Shown here: positions 1 through 10,301 of the stretch, one piece after another
Numbering within the stretch: the stretch's first letter is position 1
How the letters are laid out: each line of letters opens with the position of its first letter
Assembly (NCBI RefSeq): GCF_001013475.1
Contig: NZ_JZEF01000001.1
Span: 1,117,458-1,181,457, forward strand
DNA from: Xanthomonas arboricola pv. juglandis
GTDB lineage: Bacteria > Pseudomonadota > Gammaproteobacteria > Xanthomonadales > Xanthomonadaceae
Direction: 5' to 3'
DNA: 64,000 nt
Program-made: the position numbers and the translations under genes
Notes under the pieces: model-generated
What the model was told of the DNA's origin: nothing
Seen by the model: only the letters and a program-made list of their open reading frames with translations
The model's database searches: none

Positions 1-255
1 CATGATGCTGAAGCGGCCCCCACGCCGCTGGCGGTGCATACGATAGCTCAAGCCGATCGTTTTGGAAGCGCGGCGGCTGCGTCAAGTGGCGTGGCGTTCA
101 AGAACGGTCGAGAACGTCACAGGCTTGGGGCGCGATGGGCGTGGCCGACGAACGGCGCGATGGCCTTTGCGCGCCTGGAAGCCGGCAGCGCGAAGGAGAA
201 GCGCATAGAAAAGCCGACTCTCGCGAGCCGGCTTGGTGTCCCGGATCGAACCGGA
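1..255. other. No supported gene at left edge
   Basis: No reading frame in this edge stretch looks like a gene. The open frame on the plus strand here continues antisense across the hydrolase and has the composition of a shadow. The upstream neighbour must lie outside the window. Confidence 0.5.
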
Positions 256-1080
256 TCAGGCTTTCGCGAAGGCCAACAGGTCCTGATTGAACTGATCGGC
301 ATGGGTGACGGGCAGGCCATGCGGAGCGCCGGCGTAGATCTTCAGTTCGGCGTTCTGGATGATCTTGGCCGACAGCTTGCCCGATGCATCGATCGGCACG
401 ATCTGGTCGTCGTCGCCATGCACCACCAATGCCGGCACATCGATCTTCTCCAGGTCCGGGGTGTAGTCCACTTCGGAGAACTGCTTGATGCAGTCGTATT
501 GGCCCTTGTGGCCGCCCAGCATGCCCTGCAGCCAGAACGCATCGCGCATGCCCTGGGTGACCTTGTGGCCGTCGCGGTTGGCGCCGAAGAACGCCGTGGT
601 CAACTCCTGGTAGAACTGCGAACGGTCCTTGGCCACACCTTCGCGGATGCCGTCGAACACGCTGATCGGCAGTCCACCGGGATTGGTCGGGCTCTTGACC
701 ATCTGCGGCGGCACCGCGCCGACCAGCACCACCTTGGCCACGCGCTTGCTGCCATGGCGGCCGATGTAATGCGCCACTTCGCCACCGCCGGTGGAATGGC
801 CGACCAGGATCGCGTCCTGTAGGTTCAGCTGCTCGATCACTGCCGCCAGATCGTCGGCGTAGGTGTCCATGTCGTTGCCGTCCCAGGTTTGCGACGAGCG
901 GCCATGACTGCGGCGGTCATGCGCGATCACGCGGAAGCCGTGTTGGCCCATGAACAGCATCTGCGCGTCCCAGGCATCGGCGCTGAGCGGCCAGCCGTGC
1001 GAGAACACCACCGGCTGGCCGTTGCCCCAGTCCTTGTAAAAAATGTTGGCGCCGTCGGGGCGGGTGACGAAATTGGACAT
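256..1080 (-). CDS. Alpha/beta hydrolase (non-heme chloroperoxidase/arylesterase type)
   Basis: Counted from the ATG at 1080 this is a 274-residue alpha/beta hydrolase of the cofactor-free haloperoxidase/esterase group. Visible are the oxyanion loop [10 protein letters not shown] near residue 27, the nucleophile elbow GHSTGG (Ser), the acid in HGDDDQIVP and the C-terminal His in GAPHGLP. These form a complete Ser-Asp-His triad. The start is uncertain. The frame stays open upstream to 1359 and reads [19 protein letters not shown], a twin-arginine motif plus hydrophobic segment ending in an Ala-x-Ala-like site. A GTG at 1284 or TTG at 1266 would give a Tat-exported precursor. The fold and triad are clear; the substrate is unknown and the chloroperoxidase label is a family name only. 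Confidence 0.85.
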   Translation of the reverse strand: MSNFVTRPDGANIFYKDWGNGQPVVFSHGWPLSADAWDAQMLFMGQHGFRVIAHDRRSHGRSSQTWDGNDMDTYADDLAAVIEQLNLQDAILVGHSTGGGEVAHYIGRHGSKRVAKVVLVGAVPPQMVKSPTNPGGLPISVFDGIREGVAKDRSQFYQELTTAFFGANRDGHKVTQGMRDAFWLQGMLGGHKGQYDCIKQFSEVDYTPDLEKIDVPALVVHGDDDQIVPIDASGKLSAKIIQNAELKIYAGAPHGLPVTHADQFNQDLLAFAKA

Positions 1081-1410
1081 CGGGTTGACTCCGTTATTGG
1101 TCGGGTGGGGCGGCGTGGTGGGATGAGCGCGTAGCGCCGGGACAGCACTGGCCAAGCTCGGCAGCGCTAACGCTGCCAGAGCGGCCGTTGCAGAGATGAG
1201 AAAGCTGCGTCGACCGGGCGCGTCTCGAACGGAGGCATGGGCGCTGCCGCAGGCGAGGGCATGCAATCCGGACGTCGTGATCACGGGCCTGGCGTGATGC
1301 GGTCGGGAGAACACGCGTCGAATTGGTCGTTGCGCACGCGGTACGCGCGGGGCCAACAACGCATCAGCCTCGACCGCAAGCTGACGGCTGCGACAGATCG
1401 CCCAGACGGA

Positions 1411-2757
1411 TCACTGCAGGGCGGTATCCCACAGCAGCTTCAGGTTCAAGCCGACGATCACCGCCGCAATGAACCAGGCGATGCGCACCAGCCAAGGCGG
1501 TGTCACCAGCGCGCCCATCAACTCACGATCCGACACGAAGCGCACCAGCGGGATCACCGCAAACGGCAGCTGCATCGACAGCACCACCTGGCTGAGCACC
1601 AGGAGCCGCGCGGTACCGGCCTCGCCATACAACCAGGTCACGATCACCACCGGCACGATGGCGATGCCGCGCGTCAGCAGGCGCCGCAGCCACGGCGGCA
1701 AACGCAGTTGCAGAAAGCCTTCCATCACGATCTGCCCGGCCAGCGTGGCAGTGACGGTCGAATTGACGCCGGAGGCCAGCAGCGCCACTGCGAACAGCGT
1801 CGAGGCCAGGCCCACGCCCAGCATTGGCGCGAGCAGGGCGTGGGCCTGTTCGATTTCCTGCACATCGGTGCGGCCCTGCGCATGGAACACCGCCGCCGCC
1901 AGGATCAGGATCGAGGCGTTGATGAACAGCGCGAACATCAACGCCACGGTGCTGTCGGTCACCGCCCAGCGCAGCGCCGACTTGCGGCCCGCATCGGTGC
2001 GCGGATACGCACGTGTCTGCACGATCGACGAATGCAGGTACAGGTTGTGCGGCATCACCGTCGCACCGATGATGCCGATCGCCAGACACAGCGCGCGCGG
2101 GTCGGTGACAACCTGCGCACGCGGAATGAAGCCGCCCAGCACGGCGGCGATCGGTGGTGCCGCCAGCGCGATCTGGATGCCGAAGCAGACGAAGATGATC
2201 AACAGCAGCGCGATCACGAACGCTTCCAGCGCACGGAAACCGCGGTTCATCAGCAACAGCACCAGCACCACGTCCACCGCGGTGATGATGGCGCCCACGG
2301 TCAGCGGAATGCCGAACAACAGCTTCAACGCAATGGCGGTGCCGATCACCTCGGCCAGATCGCAGGCGATGATCGCCAGTTCGCAGATGCCCCACAGCGC
2401 CAGGTTCACTCCGCGCGGGTAGCGCGCCCGGCAGGCCTGCGCCAGGTCCAGCCCGGTCGCGATGCCCAGCCGCGCCGACAGGCTCTGCAGCACGATCGCC
2501 ATCAGGTTGGACAGCAGGATCACCGACAGCAGCAGATAGCCGAACTGCGAGCCGCCGGCCAGGTCGGTGGCCCAGTTGCCCGGGTCCATGTACCCGACCG
2601 ACACCATGTAGCCCGGGCCCAGAAACGCCAGCAGCCGGAACCACCAGTGGCCGCCCTTGGGTACGGCGACGCTGGCGTGGTGATCGCCCAGCCCGCCATT
2701 GGCCGCGGCCGGCAAGGGGAGGGGCGAGGTCGGGTGAGGACGGAGATCGACGGACAT
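1411..2757 (-). CDS. mntH: Nramp-family Mn2+/H+ symporter MntH
   Basis: This is a 448-residue polytopic inner-membrane protein of the Nramp family, which imports divalent manganese with protons. The two metal-site signatures are present: DPGN at residues 58-61 in the first membrane segment and MPHN in the sixth. About eleven hydrophobic segments can be counted. The N-terminus has roughly 35 extra hydrophilic residues before the first helix, so a later start is possible. The gene faces the manganese regulator mntR across 126 bases. An inverted repeat resembling the MntR box lies 35 bases upstream of the start, so repression by Mn-loaded MntR is the likely control. The sequence and its context agree well. 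Confidence 0.95.
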   Translation of the reverse strand: MSVDLRPHPTSPLPLPAAANGGLGDHHASVAVPKGGHWWFRLLAFLGPGYMVSVGYMDPGNWATDLAGGSQFGYLLLSVILLSNLMAIVLQSLSARLGIATGLDLAQACRARYPRGVNLALWGICELAIIACDLAEVIGTAIALKLLFGIPLTVGAIITAVDVVLVLLLMNRGFRALEAFVIALLLIIFVCFGIQIALAAPPIAAVLGGFIPRAQVVTDPRALCLAIGIIGATVMPHNLYLHSSIVQTRAYPRTDAGRKSALRWAVTDSTVALMFALFINASILILAAAVFHAQGRTDVQEIEQAHALLAPMLGVGLASTLFAVALLASGVNSTVTATLAGQIVMEGFLQLRLPPWLRRLLTRGIAIVPVVIVTWLYGEAGTARLLVLSQVVLSMQLPFAVIPLVRFVSDRELMGALVTPPWLVRIAWFIAAVIVGLNLKLLWDTALQ

Positions 2758-2791
2758 GCGGAGCAGGCTGGCAAGGAGTCACACCGATGAT

Positions 2792-2805
2792 ATAGCAAGT
2801 GCTAT
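2792..2805. promoter_or_regulatory. MntR-box-like operator
   Basis: ATAGCA-AG-TGCTAT is an inverted repeat with perfect 6-base arms in the mntH/mntR divergent intergenic region. The enterobacterial MntR box has the same half sites (ATAGC...GCTAT), so this is the probable MntR binding site. Its place between the two starts would let it control both genes. Confidence 0.75.
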
Positions 2806-2883
2806 GCTGTTGAGCATTGGCAATTTAAATCGTAATGATCGGCTGCGTGCTTCAAACTACGCATCCCGGCACTGGCGCCGGAC

Positions 2884-3369
2884 GTGATGACGGGGATGAG
2901 GGTGGGCAAGAGCGAAAAGCTGGAAGCAGCCGCGCCGGCGCTGATCGACGCGCAGGTGCATATGGAGAGCTTCCGTCAGGTGCGCGAAGCGCGCCGCGCC
3001 GAGCTGGTCGAGGACTATGTGGAGCTGATCTCCGACCTGCTGGTCGACGGCGGCGAGGCGCGTCAGGTCGATATCGCCGCGCGCCTGGGCGTGGCGCAGC
3101 CGACCGTGGCCAAGATGCTCAAGCGGCTGGTGCGCGACGGCTGGGTGGTGCAGCGCCCGTACCGCGGCGTGTTCCTGACCCCGGCCGGCGAGGCGCTGGC
3201 GGCGTCCAGCCGGCAGCGCCATCAGATCGTCGAGCGTTTCCTGCTTGCCCTGGGCATCGACGAGGCCACCGCGCGCCGCGACGCCGAAGGCATCGAGCAC
3301 CATGTCAGCGAAGCCACCGTGGCCGCGTTCGCCGCCTTCCTGGATCGCCAGGGCGGCAGCGCCGCGTGA
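2884..3369 (+). CDS. mntR: Manganese-responsive transcriptional regulator MntR (DtxR family)
   Basis: This 161-residue DtxR/MntR-family repressor has an N-terminal winged helix (recognition region around [19 protein letters not shown]) and a C-terminal metal-binding and dimerisation helix bundle. The conserved ligand pattern is visible: an acidic pair in LVEDYVELI, a His in RHQIVERF, and the E-x-x-E-H cluster in [11 protein letters not shown]. It lacks an SH3-like third domain, as MntR does. In-frame ATGs at 2884, 2887 and 2896 leave the exact start open. It probably senses Mn2+ and represses mntH. It is followed at once by tadA, whose possible GTG start at 3366 overlaps the mntR stop, so the two are probably cotranscribed. 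Confidence 0.9.
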   Translation: MMTGMRVGKSEKLEAAAPALIDAQVHMESFRQVREARRAELVEDYVELISDLLVDGGEARQVDIAARLGVAQPTVAKMLKRLVRDGWVVQRPYRGVFLTPAGEALAASSRQRHQIVERFLLALGIDEATARRDAEGIEHHVSEATVAAFAAFLDRQGGSAA

Positions 3370-3371
3370 GC

Positions 3372-3881
3372 ATGCCGGTGGAAACGTCGGTAGACGCGGC
3401 GCAGGCGCTGATCGACCAACGGTGGATGCAACGCGCCCTGCAACTGGCCGAGCGTGCCGAACGCGACTTTGACGAGATCCCGGTCGGCGCGCTGCTGGTC
3501 GATGCCGGGGGCACCGTGCTGGGCGAGGGCTGGAACTTCAATATCGCCAGCCACGATCCCAGCGCGCATGCCGAGATCATGGCGCTGCGCGAAGGCGGCC
3601 GCCGCCTGGCCAACCACCGGCTGATCGGCTGCACGCTGTATGTCACGCTGGAGCCATGCGCGATGTGCGCGATGGCGATGATCCACGCACGCATCGCGCG
3701 GGTGGTGTTCGCCGCCAGCGACCCCAAGACCGGCGCCTGCGGCAGCGTGTTCGATCTGCCCGCCGACCCGCGCCATAACCACCGCGTGCAGGTCAGCGGT
3801 GGCGTGCTGGCCGCCGAGGCCGGTCTGCGCCTGACCAATTACTTCAGGGCCAAGCGCGGCAAGCCGCCGCTCGCGCCCTGA
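3372..3881 (+). CDS. tadA: tRNA-specific adenosine deaminase TadA
   Basis: This 169-residue cytidine-deaminase-fold enzyme converts A34 to inosine in tRNA-Arg(ACG). The zinc and catalytic residues are all present: H66-A-E68 (H66 ligand, E68 proton shuttle) and P95-C96-x-x-C99. The ATG at 3372 lies two bases after the mntR stop. A GTG at 3366 in the same frame, overlapping that stop, would add two residues. Its length fits bacterial TadA. The family is essential in most bacteria that read CGN with one tRNA. Its link with manganese control looks like simple operon sharing. Confidence 0.93.
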   Translation: MPVETSVDAAQALIDQRWMQRALQLAERAERDFDEIPVGALLVDAGGTVLGEGWNFNIASHDPSAHAEIMALREGGRRLANHRLIGCTLYVTLEPCAMCAMAMIHARIARVVFAASDPKTGACGSVFDLPADPRHNHRVQVSGGVLAAEAGLRLTNYFRAKRGKPPLAP

Positions 3882-3951
3882 GCGGCGCGGCCGCGGTATG
3901 ATGCGCGCCCTTCAGCATCCGGCCGGCGACGGCCCTCCACAGGACGGCGAT

Positions 3952-4536
3952 ATGGCAGACACCCTTGCAGGCAACGACCGACTGATCTGGATCGATCTGG
4001 AAATGACCGGCCTGGATACCGATCGCGATTCCATCATCGAGATCGCCACCATCGTGACCGATGCGCAGTTGAACGTGCTTGCCGAAGGGCCGGAGCTGGC
4101 CATCGCCCACCCGCTGGCCACACTTGAAGCCATGGACGAGTGGAACCGCAATCAGCACCGCCGTTCGGGGCTGTGGCAGCGCGTGCTCGACAGCCAGGTT
4201 AGCCATGCCCAGGCCGAGGCGCAGACGGTGGCCTTCCTGAGCGAGTGGATCCGCGCTGGCGCCTCGCCGATGTGCGGCAATTCGATCTGCCAGGACCGCC
4301 GCTTCCTGCACCGCCAGATGTCGCGCCTGGAGCGCTACTTCCACTACCGCAACCTGGACGTGTCCACCATCAAGGAGCTGGCACGGCGTTGGGCGCCGAC
4401 GGTGGCCAATGGCTTTGCCAAGAGCTCGGCCCACACCGCGTTGAGCGATGTGCGCGATTCGATCGACGAGCTGCGCCACTACCGCCAGTTCATGGGCGCG
4501 CTGGGCGGCGATTCCCAGGCCGACGTGCCGGCCTGA
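3952..4536 (+). CDS. orn: Oligoribonuclease (DEDDh exonuclease)
   Basis: This is a 194-residue 3'-5' exonuclease of the DEDDh family that degrades 2-5 nt RNAs, including pGpG made from cyclic-di-GMP. The first motif is D15-x-E17 in [10 protein letters not shown]. The last acidic and histidine motif is [13 protein letters not shown] near the C-terminus, with the family-typical [11 protein letters not shown] end. The start at 3952 gives the usual family length; in-frame ATGs further upstream would add a poorly conserved extension. A bidirectional terminator at 4676-4705 separates it from the convergent mscS gene. Confidence 0.96.
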   Translation: MADTLAGNDRLIWIDLEMTGLDTDRDSIIEIATIVTDAQLNVLAEGPELAIAHPLATLEAMDEWNRNQHRRSGLWQRVLDSQVSHAQAEAQTVAFLSEWIRAGASPMCGNSICQDRRFLHRQMSRLERYFHYRNLDVSTIKELARRWAPTVANGFAKSSAHTALSDVRDSIDELRHYRQFMGALGGDSQADVPA

Positions 4537-4675
4537 GCGCTGGCACGACGTCGTTGCACGCTACTAGGGTGTTGATCGACGGCGCCCAGTTGCGGGCCAC
4601 GCGCAGGCGCACGTCCGGTAACGTTTGCTGCCGACCAGGCAGGCTAGAAGCCACATAGTTGCAACGCATCCAATA

Positions 4676-4705
4676 AAAAGGCCGCATCGTTCGATGCGGC
4701 CTTTT
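4676..4705. terminator. Bidirectional intrinsic terminator between orn and mscS
   Basis: The arms AAAAGGCCGCATCG and CGATGCGGCCTTTT form a perfect 14-base inverted repeat around TT. It gives a GC-rich stem flanked by A and T runs, so it can end transcription from orn on the plus strand and from the mscS side on the minus strand. Confidence 0.9.
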
Positions 4706-4731
4706 GCTTTTCCATCACGCCATTGAATGTA

Positions 4732-5697
4732 TCAGCGTGCCAGCGGCGGACCCTTGCTCAGGTCGCCGTCGTCGGCGATGCCTTTCAGCAGCAGGTCGGA
4801 GATCGGCTTGCCGTCGGCATCGTGGTGATACACGTGCAGGTCGCGCTGCGGATACGGGATGTTGAGCCCGTTTTCCAGCAACTGGTTGCGGATCTGTTCC
4901 AGCGTGGTGCTCTTGGCCGCGCCGAAATTGCCGTTGGTTGCATATGCGAACAACATCAGATCCACCGTGCTTTCGCCCAGGTTGGTGACCTGCACGAACG
5001 GTGCCGGCGACTCCAGGAGGTTCGGATTGTCCTTGGCGATCTGCAGCAACAGCTGCTGGGCTTTCTTCAGATCGTCGCCGTAGCCCACGCCCACGGTCAC
5101 TTCCAGGCGCCGGTTGGGCAGGGTGCTGTAGTTGACGATCGGCGAGGTGGTGATGGTGCTGTTGGGCAGGGTGATCATGCGCTCGTCGAACGAGCGGATC
5201 CGGGTCTGGAAGATCCGGATCTCGTCGACGATGCCTTCCTGGCCGGCAATCACCACATGGTCGCCATCGCGCATCGGCCGCAGCACGATCAGCATCACGC
5301 CTGCAGCGATATTGGACAGCGAGTCCTTCAACGCCAGACCGACCGCCAGGCCGGCCGCACCCAGCACCGCGATCAGCGAGGTCGGCGGCACGCCGATCTT
5401 GCTCAGCGCACTGACGAAGACCAGCACCAGCAGCAACGCATACAACACGTTGCGCAGGAAGTTGGTCAGCGTGATCTCGATGCGTGCGCGGGTCAGCGCA
5501 CGGTGCAGCCACTGGCTGAGTTGCTTGGCCAGCCACATGCCGACCACCACGATCAGCAGCGCAAGCCCCCAGTTGAGCGCGTATTGTGCCCACGGGATAT
5601 TGGCCCAGTTGAACGCCGGCTCCGCCGTCTTGGCCGCCACCGGCCTTGCGGCGACTGCTCCCGCAGCCGCCGCCAACACCGCACCCAACATACCCAT
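4732..5697 (-). CDS. MscS-family mechanosensitive channel
   Basis: This 321-residue protein has a leading hydrophobic segment, two further helices (near residues 42-60 and 85-105), and a pore-lining helix rich in Ala/Gly (LIAVLGAAGLAVGLALKDS). The small-residue packing of that helix is typical of MscS TM3. A beta-rich and alpha/beta cytoplasmic cage follows, with the family segment GIVDEIRIFQTRIRSFDERMITLPNS. It would release solutes during hypo-osmotic shock. The start ATG overlaps the ppsA stop by one base (TGATG), which suggests translational coupling to ppsA. Close to canonical MscS in size. Confidence 0.92.
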   Translation of the reverse strand: MGMLGAVLAAAAGAVAARPVAAKTAEPAFNWANIPWAQYALNWGLALLIVVVGMWLAKQLSQWLHRALTRARIEITLTNFLRNVLYALLLVLVFVSALSKIGVPPTSLIAVLGAAGLAVGLALKDSLSNIAAGVMLIVLRPMRDGDHVVIAGQEGIVDEIRIFQTRIRSFDERMITLPNSTITTSPIVNYSTLPNRRLEVTVGVGYGDDLKKAQQLLLQIAKDNPNLLESPAPFVQVTNLGESTVDLMLFAYATNGNFGAAKSTTLEQIRNQLLENGLNIPYPQRDLHVYHHDADGKPISDLLLKGIADDGDLSKGPPLAR

Positions 5698-8075
5698 CAG
5701 CTCTCGCTCTTCAACTTGGCCAGACGCAGCCAGGTGTCGACCACGGTGTCAGGATTCAGCGATACCGACTCGATCCCTTCCTGCATCAGCCACTCGGCTA
5801 GTTCCGGGTGATCGGACGGCCCCTGGCCGCAGATGCCCACGTACTTGCCCTTGGCGCGCGCCGACTTGATCGCCATCGACAGCAGCTTCTTGACCGCCGG
5901 GTTCCGCTCGTCGAACAGGTGCGCCACGATCGACGAGTCGCGGTCCAGGCCCAGGGTCAGCTGGGTCAGGTCGTTGGAGCCGATCGAGAAACCATCGAAG
6001 ATCTCCAGGAACTCGTCGGCCAGCAGCGCATTGGACGGCAGCTCGCACATCATGATGATCTTCAGGCCGTTCTCGCCCTGCTTGAGCCCGTTCTGCTCCA
6101 GCACCTCGATCACCTTGCGGCCTTCTTCCAGCGTGCGCACGAACGGGATCATCACCCAGAGGTTGTCCAGGCCCATCTCGTTGCGTACCTTCAGCACCGC
6201 CTTGCACTCCAGCGCGAAGGCCTTGGTGAAGGACGGATCGACGTAGCGGCTGGCGCCACGGAAGCCGATCATCGGGTTCTCTTCATGCGGTTCGTAACGC
6301 GAGCCGCCGATCAGGTTGGCGTACTCGTTGGACTTGAAGTCCGACAGGCGCACGATCACCGTGTTCGGTGCCACCGAGGCGGTCAGCGTTGCGATGCCCT
6401 CGGCCAGGCGATTGACGTAGAAGCTCACCGGGTCGCCGTAGCCGGCGGTCTTGGCGTCGATCTTCTTGCGGACGTCAGCGTCCTGCTTGTCGTATTCAAG
6501 CAGCGCGTTGGGATGGATGCCGATGTGCGCGGCGATGATCATTTCCAGACGCGCCAGGCCGATGCCGGCGTTGGGCAACTGGCCGAAGTCGAACGCGCGC
6601 TCCGGGTTGGCCACGTTCATCATGATCTTGAGCGGGGCAGGCGGCATGTTGCCCAGGTCGGTGGTGGTGCGCTCGAACGGCAGCAGGCCGTCGTAGATGA
6701 AGCCGGTATCGCCTTCGGCGCAGCTCACCGTCACTTCCTGACCGTCGCTGATCACATCGGTGGCGTTGCCCGAGCCGACCACGGCCGGCACGCCGAGTTC
6801 ACGCGCGATGATCGCCGCGTGGCAGGTGCGGCCGCCGCGGTTGGTGACGATGGCCGAGGCACGCTTCATCACCGGCTCCCAATCGGGATCGGTCATGTCG
6901 GCGATCAAGACGTCGCCGGCCTGCACGCGATTCATGTCGTCCAGCGAGCGCACCACGCGTGCCACGCCGCTGCCGATCTTGGCGCCCACTGCACGGCCTT
7001 CGACCAGGATCTTGGCGTCCTTGGCTTCCAGCGAGAAACGCTCGATCTGGGTGGCGTGGCTGCGCGACTTCACGGTTTCCGGACGCGCCTGCACGATGAA
7101 CAGCTTGCCGCTGACACCGTCCTTGGCCCACTCGATGTCCATCGGGCGGCCGTAATGCTTTTCGATCACCAGCGCCTGCTTGGAAAGCTCCTGCACGTCT
7201 TCGTCGCTGATCGAGAAGGTGCTGCGCAGTTCCACCGGCGTGTCTTCGGTGCGCACGCGTTCGCCGGGCACATCCGAGTAGACCATGCGGATCGCCTTGC
7301 TGCCGAGCGAGCGGCGCAGGATCGCCGGCTTGCCTGCGGTCAGCGTGGGCTTGTAGACGTAGAACTCGTCCGGGTTGACCGCGCCTTGCACCACCATCTC
7401 GCCCAGACCGAAGCTGGAGGTGACGAACACCACGTCGCGAAAGCCCGATTCGGTGTCCAGCGTGAACAGCACGCCGGCCGCACCGACGCCCGAGCGCACC
7501 ATCAACTGCACGCCGGCCGACAGGAACACGTCTTCGTGCTTGAAGCCATGATGCACGCGGTAGGCGATTGCGCGGTCGTTGTAGAGGCTGGCGAACACTT
7601 CCTTGACCTTGTGCACGACATCGTCGGCACCGGTCACGTTGAGGAAGGTCTCCTGCTGGCCGGCGAACGAGGCATCGGGCAGATCTTCGGCAGTGGCCGA
7701 CGAACGCACCGCCACGGCCACTTCGCCACCACCGTTTTCCGCACACAGCTGTGCGTACGCGGTGCGGATATCGCGGTCCAGTTCCGGCTGCAGCGGAGCA
7801 TCGATCACCCAGCCGCGGATTTCCTTGCCGGCAACGGTGAGGGCAGCCACGTCTTCGACATCCAGCGTCGCCAGCTTGTCGAAGATGCGCTTGGACAGAT
7901 CGTTGTGCGCGATGAAGTCCTTGAAAGCCTCGGCAGTGGTCGCATATCCACCGGGAACCGAAACGCCAAGCCCGGCAAGGTTGCCGATCATCTCGCCGAG
8001 CGAGGAATTCTTACCACCTACGCGGGCCAGATCGGCCAGGCGTAGCTCATGCAACCACAGGATATTCTCGTTCAA
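5697..8075 (-). CDS. ppsA: Phosphoenolpyruvate synthase
   Basis: This enzyme makes phosphoenolpyruvate from pyruvate and ATP for gluconeogenesis. The chosen TTG start at 8075 gives 792 residues, the usual family length, beginning [15 protein letters not shown]. The frame stays open upstream to 8204 but that part is not family-like. In order there are the ATP-grasp PEP-utilising domain ([22 protein letters not shown]), the swivelling phosphohistidine domain with His419 in [11 protein letters not shown], and the PEP/pyruvate-binding barrel with the catalytic Cys in [12 protein letters not shown]. ppsR is divergent, 142 bases away. mscS overlaps its 3' end. Confidence 0.95.
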   Translation of the reverse strand: MNENILWLHELRLADLARVGGKNSSLGEMIGNLAGLGVSVPGGYATTAEAFKDFIAHNDLSKRIFDKLATLDVEDVAALTVAGKEIRGWVIDAPLQPELDRDIRTAYAQLCAENGGGEVAVAVRSSATAEDLPDASFAGQQETFLNVTGADDVVHKVKEVFASLYNDRAIAYRVHHGFKHEDVFLSAGVQLMVRSGVGAAGVLFTLDTESGFRDVVFVTSSFGLGEMVVQGAVNPDEFYVYKPTLTAGKPAILRRSLGSKAIRMVYSDVPGERVRTEDTPVELRSTFSISDEDVQELSKQALVIEKHYGRPMDIEWAKDGVSGKLFIVQARPETVKSRSHATQIERFSLEAKDAKILVEGRAVGAKIGSGVARVVRSLDDMNRVQAGDVLIADMTDPDWEPVMKRASAIVTNRGGRTCHAAIIARELGVPAVVGSGNATDVISDGQEVTVSCAEGDTGFIYDGLLPFERTTTDLGNMPPAPLKIMMNVANPERAFDFGQLPNAGIGLARLEMIIAAHIGIHPNALLEYDKQDADVRKKIDAKTAGYGDPVSFYVNRLAEGIATLTASVAPNTVIVRLSDFKSNEYANLIGGSRYEPHEENPMIGFRGASRYVDPSFTKAFALECKAVLKVRNEMGLDNLWVMIPFVRTLEEGRKVIEVLEQNGLKQGENGLKIIMMCELPSNALLADEFLEIFDGFSIGSNDLTQLTLGLDRDSSIVAHLFDERNPAVKKLLSMAIKSARAKGKYVGICGQGPSDHPELAEWLMQEGIESVSLNPDTVVDTWLRLAKLKSES

Positions 8076-8217
8076 GCGCGATGCTCCGTATGGCCATCGC
8101 CCGAGCGGGCTGGATGGCCGCGTCCGTAGGAAGAAGCCGCTATGATGCAGTGCACAGCGGAATCTGCACAAGCATGAACCCGTAAGTTTGGGACACCAGT
8201 TCAAAGAGGTGGTCTTG

Positions 8218-9039
8218 ATGTCAACAATTCGACCGGTGTTCTACGTCTCCGATGGAACCGGTATCACCGCTGAAACGATTGGGCATAGCCTGCTCACGCA
8301 GTTCAGTGGATTCAACTTCGTCACCGACCGCATGTCGTTCATTGACGATGCAGAAAAAGCGCGCGATGCGGCGCTGCGGGTGCGCGCGGCAGGCGAGCGG
8401 TACCAGGTGCGCCCGGTGGTGGTCAATTCCTGCGTCGATCCCCAGCTGAGCATGATCCTGGCCGAAAGCGGCGCCTTGATGCTGGATGTATTCGCGCCCT
8501 TCATCGAGCCGCTGGAGCGCGAGCTCAATGCGCCGCGGCATTCACGCGTGGGGCGTGCGCACGGCATGGTCGACTTCGAGACCTATCACCGCCGCATCAA
8601 CGCGATGAACTTCGCGCTGAGCCACGACGACGGTATCGCGCTCAATTACGACGAGGCCGACGTGATCCTGGTGGCGGTGTCGCGCGCCGGCAAGACGCCG
8701 ACCTGCATCTATCTGGCATTGCATTACGGCATCCGCGCCGCCAACTATCCGTTGACCGAGGAGGATCTGGAAAACGAGCGTCTGCCGCCGCGCCTGCGCA
8801 ATTACCGCAGCAAGTTGTTCGGCCTGACCATCGACCCGGAGCGGTTGCAGCAGATCCGCCAGGAGCGGCGCGCCAATTCACGCTACAGCGCGGCAGAGAC
8901 CTGCCGGCGCGAGGTAGCCACCGCCGAGCGCATGTTCCAGATGGAGCGCATTCCGACTTTGAGCACCACCAATACCTCGATCGAGGAAATTTCCAGCAAG
9001 GTGTTGTCCACGCTGGGGCTGCAGCGCGAGATGTTTTGA
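8218..9039 (+). CDS. ppsR: PEP synthase regulatory protein (bifunctional kinase/pyrophosphorylase)
   Basis: This 273-residue DUF299-family protein inactivates PEP synthase by ADP-dependent phosphorylation of a Thr beside the catalytic His, and reactivates it by phosphate-dependent dephosphorylation. The nucleotide-binding loop SRAGKTPT lies at residues 155-162 and the N-terminus [13 protein letters not shown] is family-typical. The ATG at 8218 gives the standard family length; an earlier in-frame ATG at 8188 would add ten residues. Its target ppsA is divergently placed, so the two likely share regulatory sequence at 8076-8217. Confidence 0.95.
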   Translation: MSTIRPVFYVSDGTGITAETIGHSLLTQFSGFNFVTDRMSFIDDAEKARDAALRVRAAGERYQVRPVVVNSCVDPQLSMILAESGALMLDVFAPFIEPLERELNAPRHSRVGRAHGMVDFETYHRRINAMNFALSHDDGIALNYDEADVILVAVSRAGKTPTCIYLALHYGIRAANYPLTEEDLENERLPPRLRNYRSKLFGLTIDPERLQQIRQERRANSRYSAAETCRREVATAERMFQMERIPTLSTTNTSIEEISSKVLSTLGLQREMF

Positions 9040-9238
9040 GGCGGGGGACTGGTTGGCGGGATTGGGGACTGGAGACGCGCGTAGCGTATCCACGATCCGA
9101 AGCTGCCGTGACGTGTCACGGCCGGTCGGCGAGCGTCAAGGAAATAAAGCGGGCGGGGCAGGGCTCCGCCAGGGTAGGCCTGCCGGTGGCCGGTCGTCAA
9201 TGCTGCCCGTGCGGCAGCGCAGCGTGTAGGATCGGTTC

Positions 9239-9748
9239 ATGGCGCAAGCACTGAGTAAACTCGAACGCATCCCCAAGTTGAGCCGGTTCGGCTGGCTGAT
9301 GGGCTTGTACGCAGAAAACTTTCAGCATCTGACCCGGCTGTTCGCACCGGCCGACCTCGCCCCCGGCTCCTATGTGTCGTCCATCGGCGATGGGCTGGAC
9401 CTGCGTCTGGACGTGATCGAGTGTCACCGCTACACGGTCGAGCTGCGGCTGACCTACGACCTGTGCGATCCGGTCACCGGCGAGCCTGACCCGTCGGCCT
9501 ATGTACGCCTGTATCGCGATGCGCGCCAGGCCGAGACCACCCATTGCTATGTCGGCCGTCGCTGGCAGGACGTGATGGGCATGTTCCCGCCGCCGGCAGA
9601 GCTGATCAGCCACCGCATGCGCATGAACACGTTCCTGGGCAAGTGGCTGGACTATCTGGCCGAGCGCGGCCATGGCGTGGCTACCTTGCGTCTGGATACC
9701 GACTACGTCGCGCCACCGCGTCCCGGCTCGCAGGCCGCCGTCGGCTGA
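9239..9748 (+). CDS. DUF1249 (YqiB-like) protein
   Basis: This 169-residue soluble protein matches the YqiB/DUF1249 pattern: an N-terminal YAENFQHLTRLF, a central HRYTVELRLTYDLCD and a basic, tyrosine-rich RLYRDARQAETTHCY segment. Its function is not established. In other proteobacteria the family often lies next to NUDIX hydrolases, and here a NUDIX gene follows 64 bases downstream on the same strand, so the pair may form one unit. No signal peptide or membrane segment is visible. Confidence 0.85.
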   Translation: MAQALSKLERIPKLSRFGWLMGLYAENFQHLTRLFAPADLAPGSYVSSIGDGLDLRLDVIECHRYTVELRLTYDLCDPVTGEPDPSAYVRLYRDARQAETTHCYVGRRWQDVMGMFPPPAELISHRMRMNTFLGKWLDYLAERGHGVATLRLDTDYVAPPRPGSQAAVG

Positions 9749-9812
9749 GGCTGCGCCACGCCGCTCGCGCGGCATCGGTCATACTGATGCGCTCGATTCC
9801 AGCGCGCCCGCC

Positions 9813-10301
9813 ATGCCCTATACCCCCATCGTCGCCACGCTCGGCTACCTGTTGTCGCCCGACCGCACACAGGTGTTGATGATCCATCGCAATGCCCGCC
9901 CCGGTGATCAGCACCTGGGCAAATACAACGGGCTCGGCGGCAAGGTGGAACCGGACGAAGACGTGCTGGCCGGCATGCGCCGCGAGATCCGCGAAGAGGC
10001 CGGGGTGGAATGCGGCGACATGCAACTGCGCGGCACCATCAGCTGGCCGGGCTTCGGCAAGCATGGCGAGGACTGGCTGGGCTTCGTATTCCTGATCCAC
10101 AGCTTCGAGGGGGAGCCGCAGGCCTCCAACCCGGAGGGCACGCTGGAATGGGTGGCGATCGACCGTATGGAGCAGGTGCCGATGTGGGAGGGCGACCGCA
10201 ATTTCCTGCCGCTGGTCTTCGATGGCGACCCGCGTCCGTTTCATGGCGTGATGCCGTATCGCGACGGGCGCATGCAGTCGTGGACGTATTCGCGCATCTG
10301 A
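9813..10301 (+). CDS. MutT-like NUDIX hydrolase
   Basis: This 162-residue NUDIX hydrolase has an intact Nudix box at residues 43-65 (G-x5-E-x7-REI-x-EE-x-GV), which binds the metal and activates water. The LGKYNGLGGKVEPDE segment and the C-terminal HGVMPYRDGRMQSWTY resemble MTH1-type 8-oxo-dGTP diphosphatases, which clean oxidised nucleotides from the pool. The substrate is inferred, not proved. The ATG at 9813 is preferred because the family begins just before the YTPIVATLGYLL strand. Confidence 0.88.
   Translation: MPYTPIVATLGYLLSPDRTQVLMIHRNARPGDQHLGKYNGLGGKVEPDEDVLAGMRREIREEAGVECGDMQLRGTISWPGFGKHGEDWLGFVFLIHSFEGEPQASNPEGTLEWVAIDRMEQVPMWEGDRNFLPLVFDGDPRPFHGVMPYRDGRMQSWTYSRI

Noticed and set aside
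1237..2790. 517-codon plus-strand open frame across mntH
   Set aside because: It is antisense to the clear mntH gene, is rich in His/Gln/Arg as GC-rich shadows are, and has no family pattern.
5808..8045. 745-codon plus-strand open frame across ppsA
   Set aside because: It is the reverse-strand shadow of ppsA, His/Asp/Gly-rich, without motifs.
9106..9121. Palindrome CCGTGAC-GT-GTCACGG after ppsR
   Set aside because: It could be an operator or a weak terminator, but no T run or partner site is present, so I did not call it.
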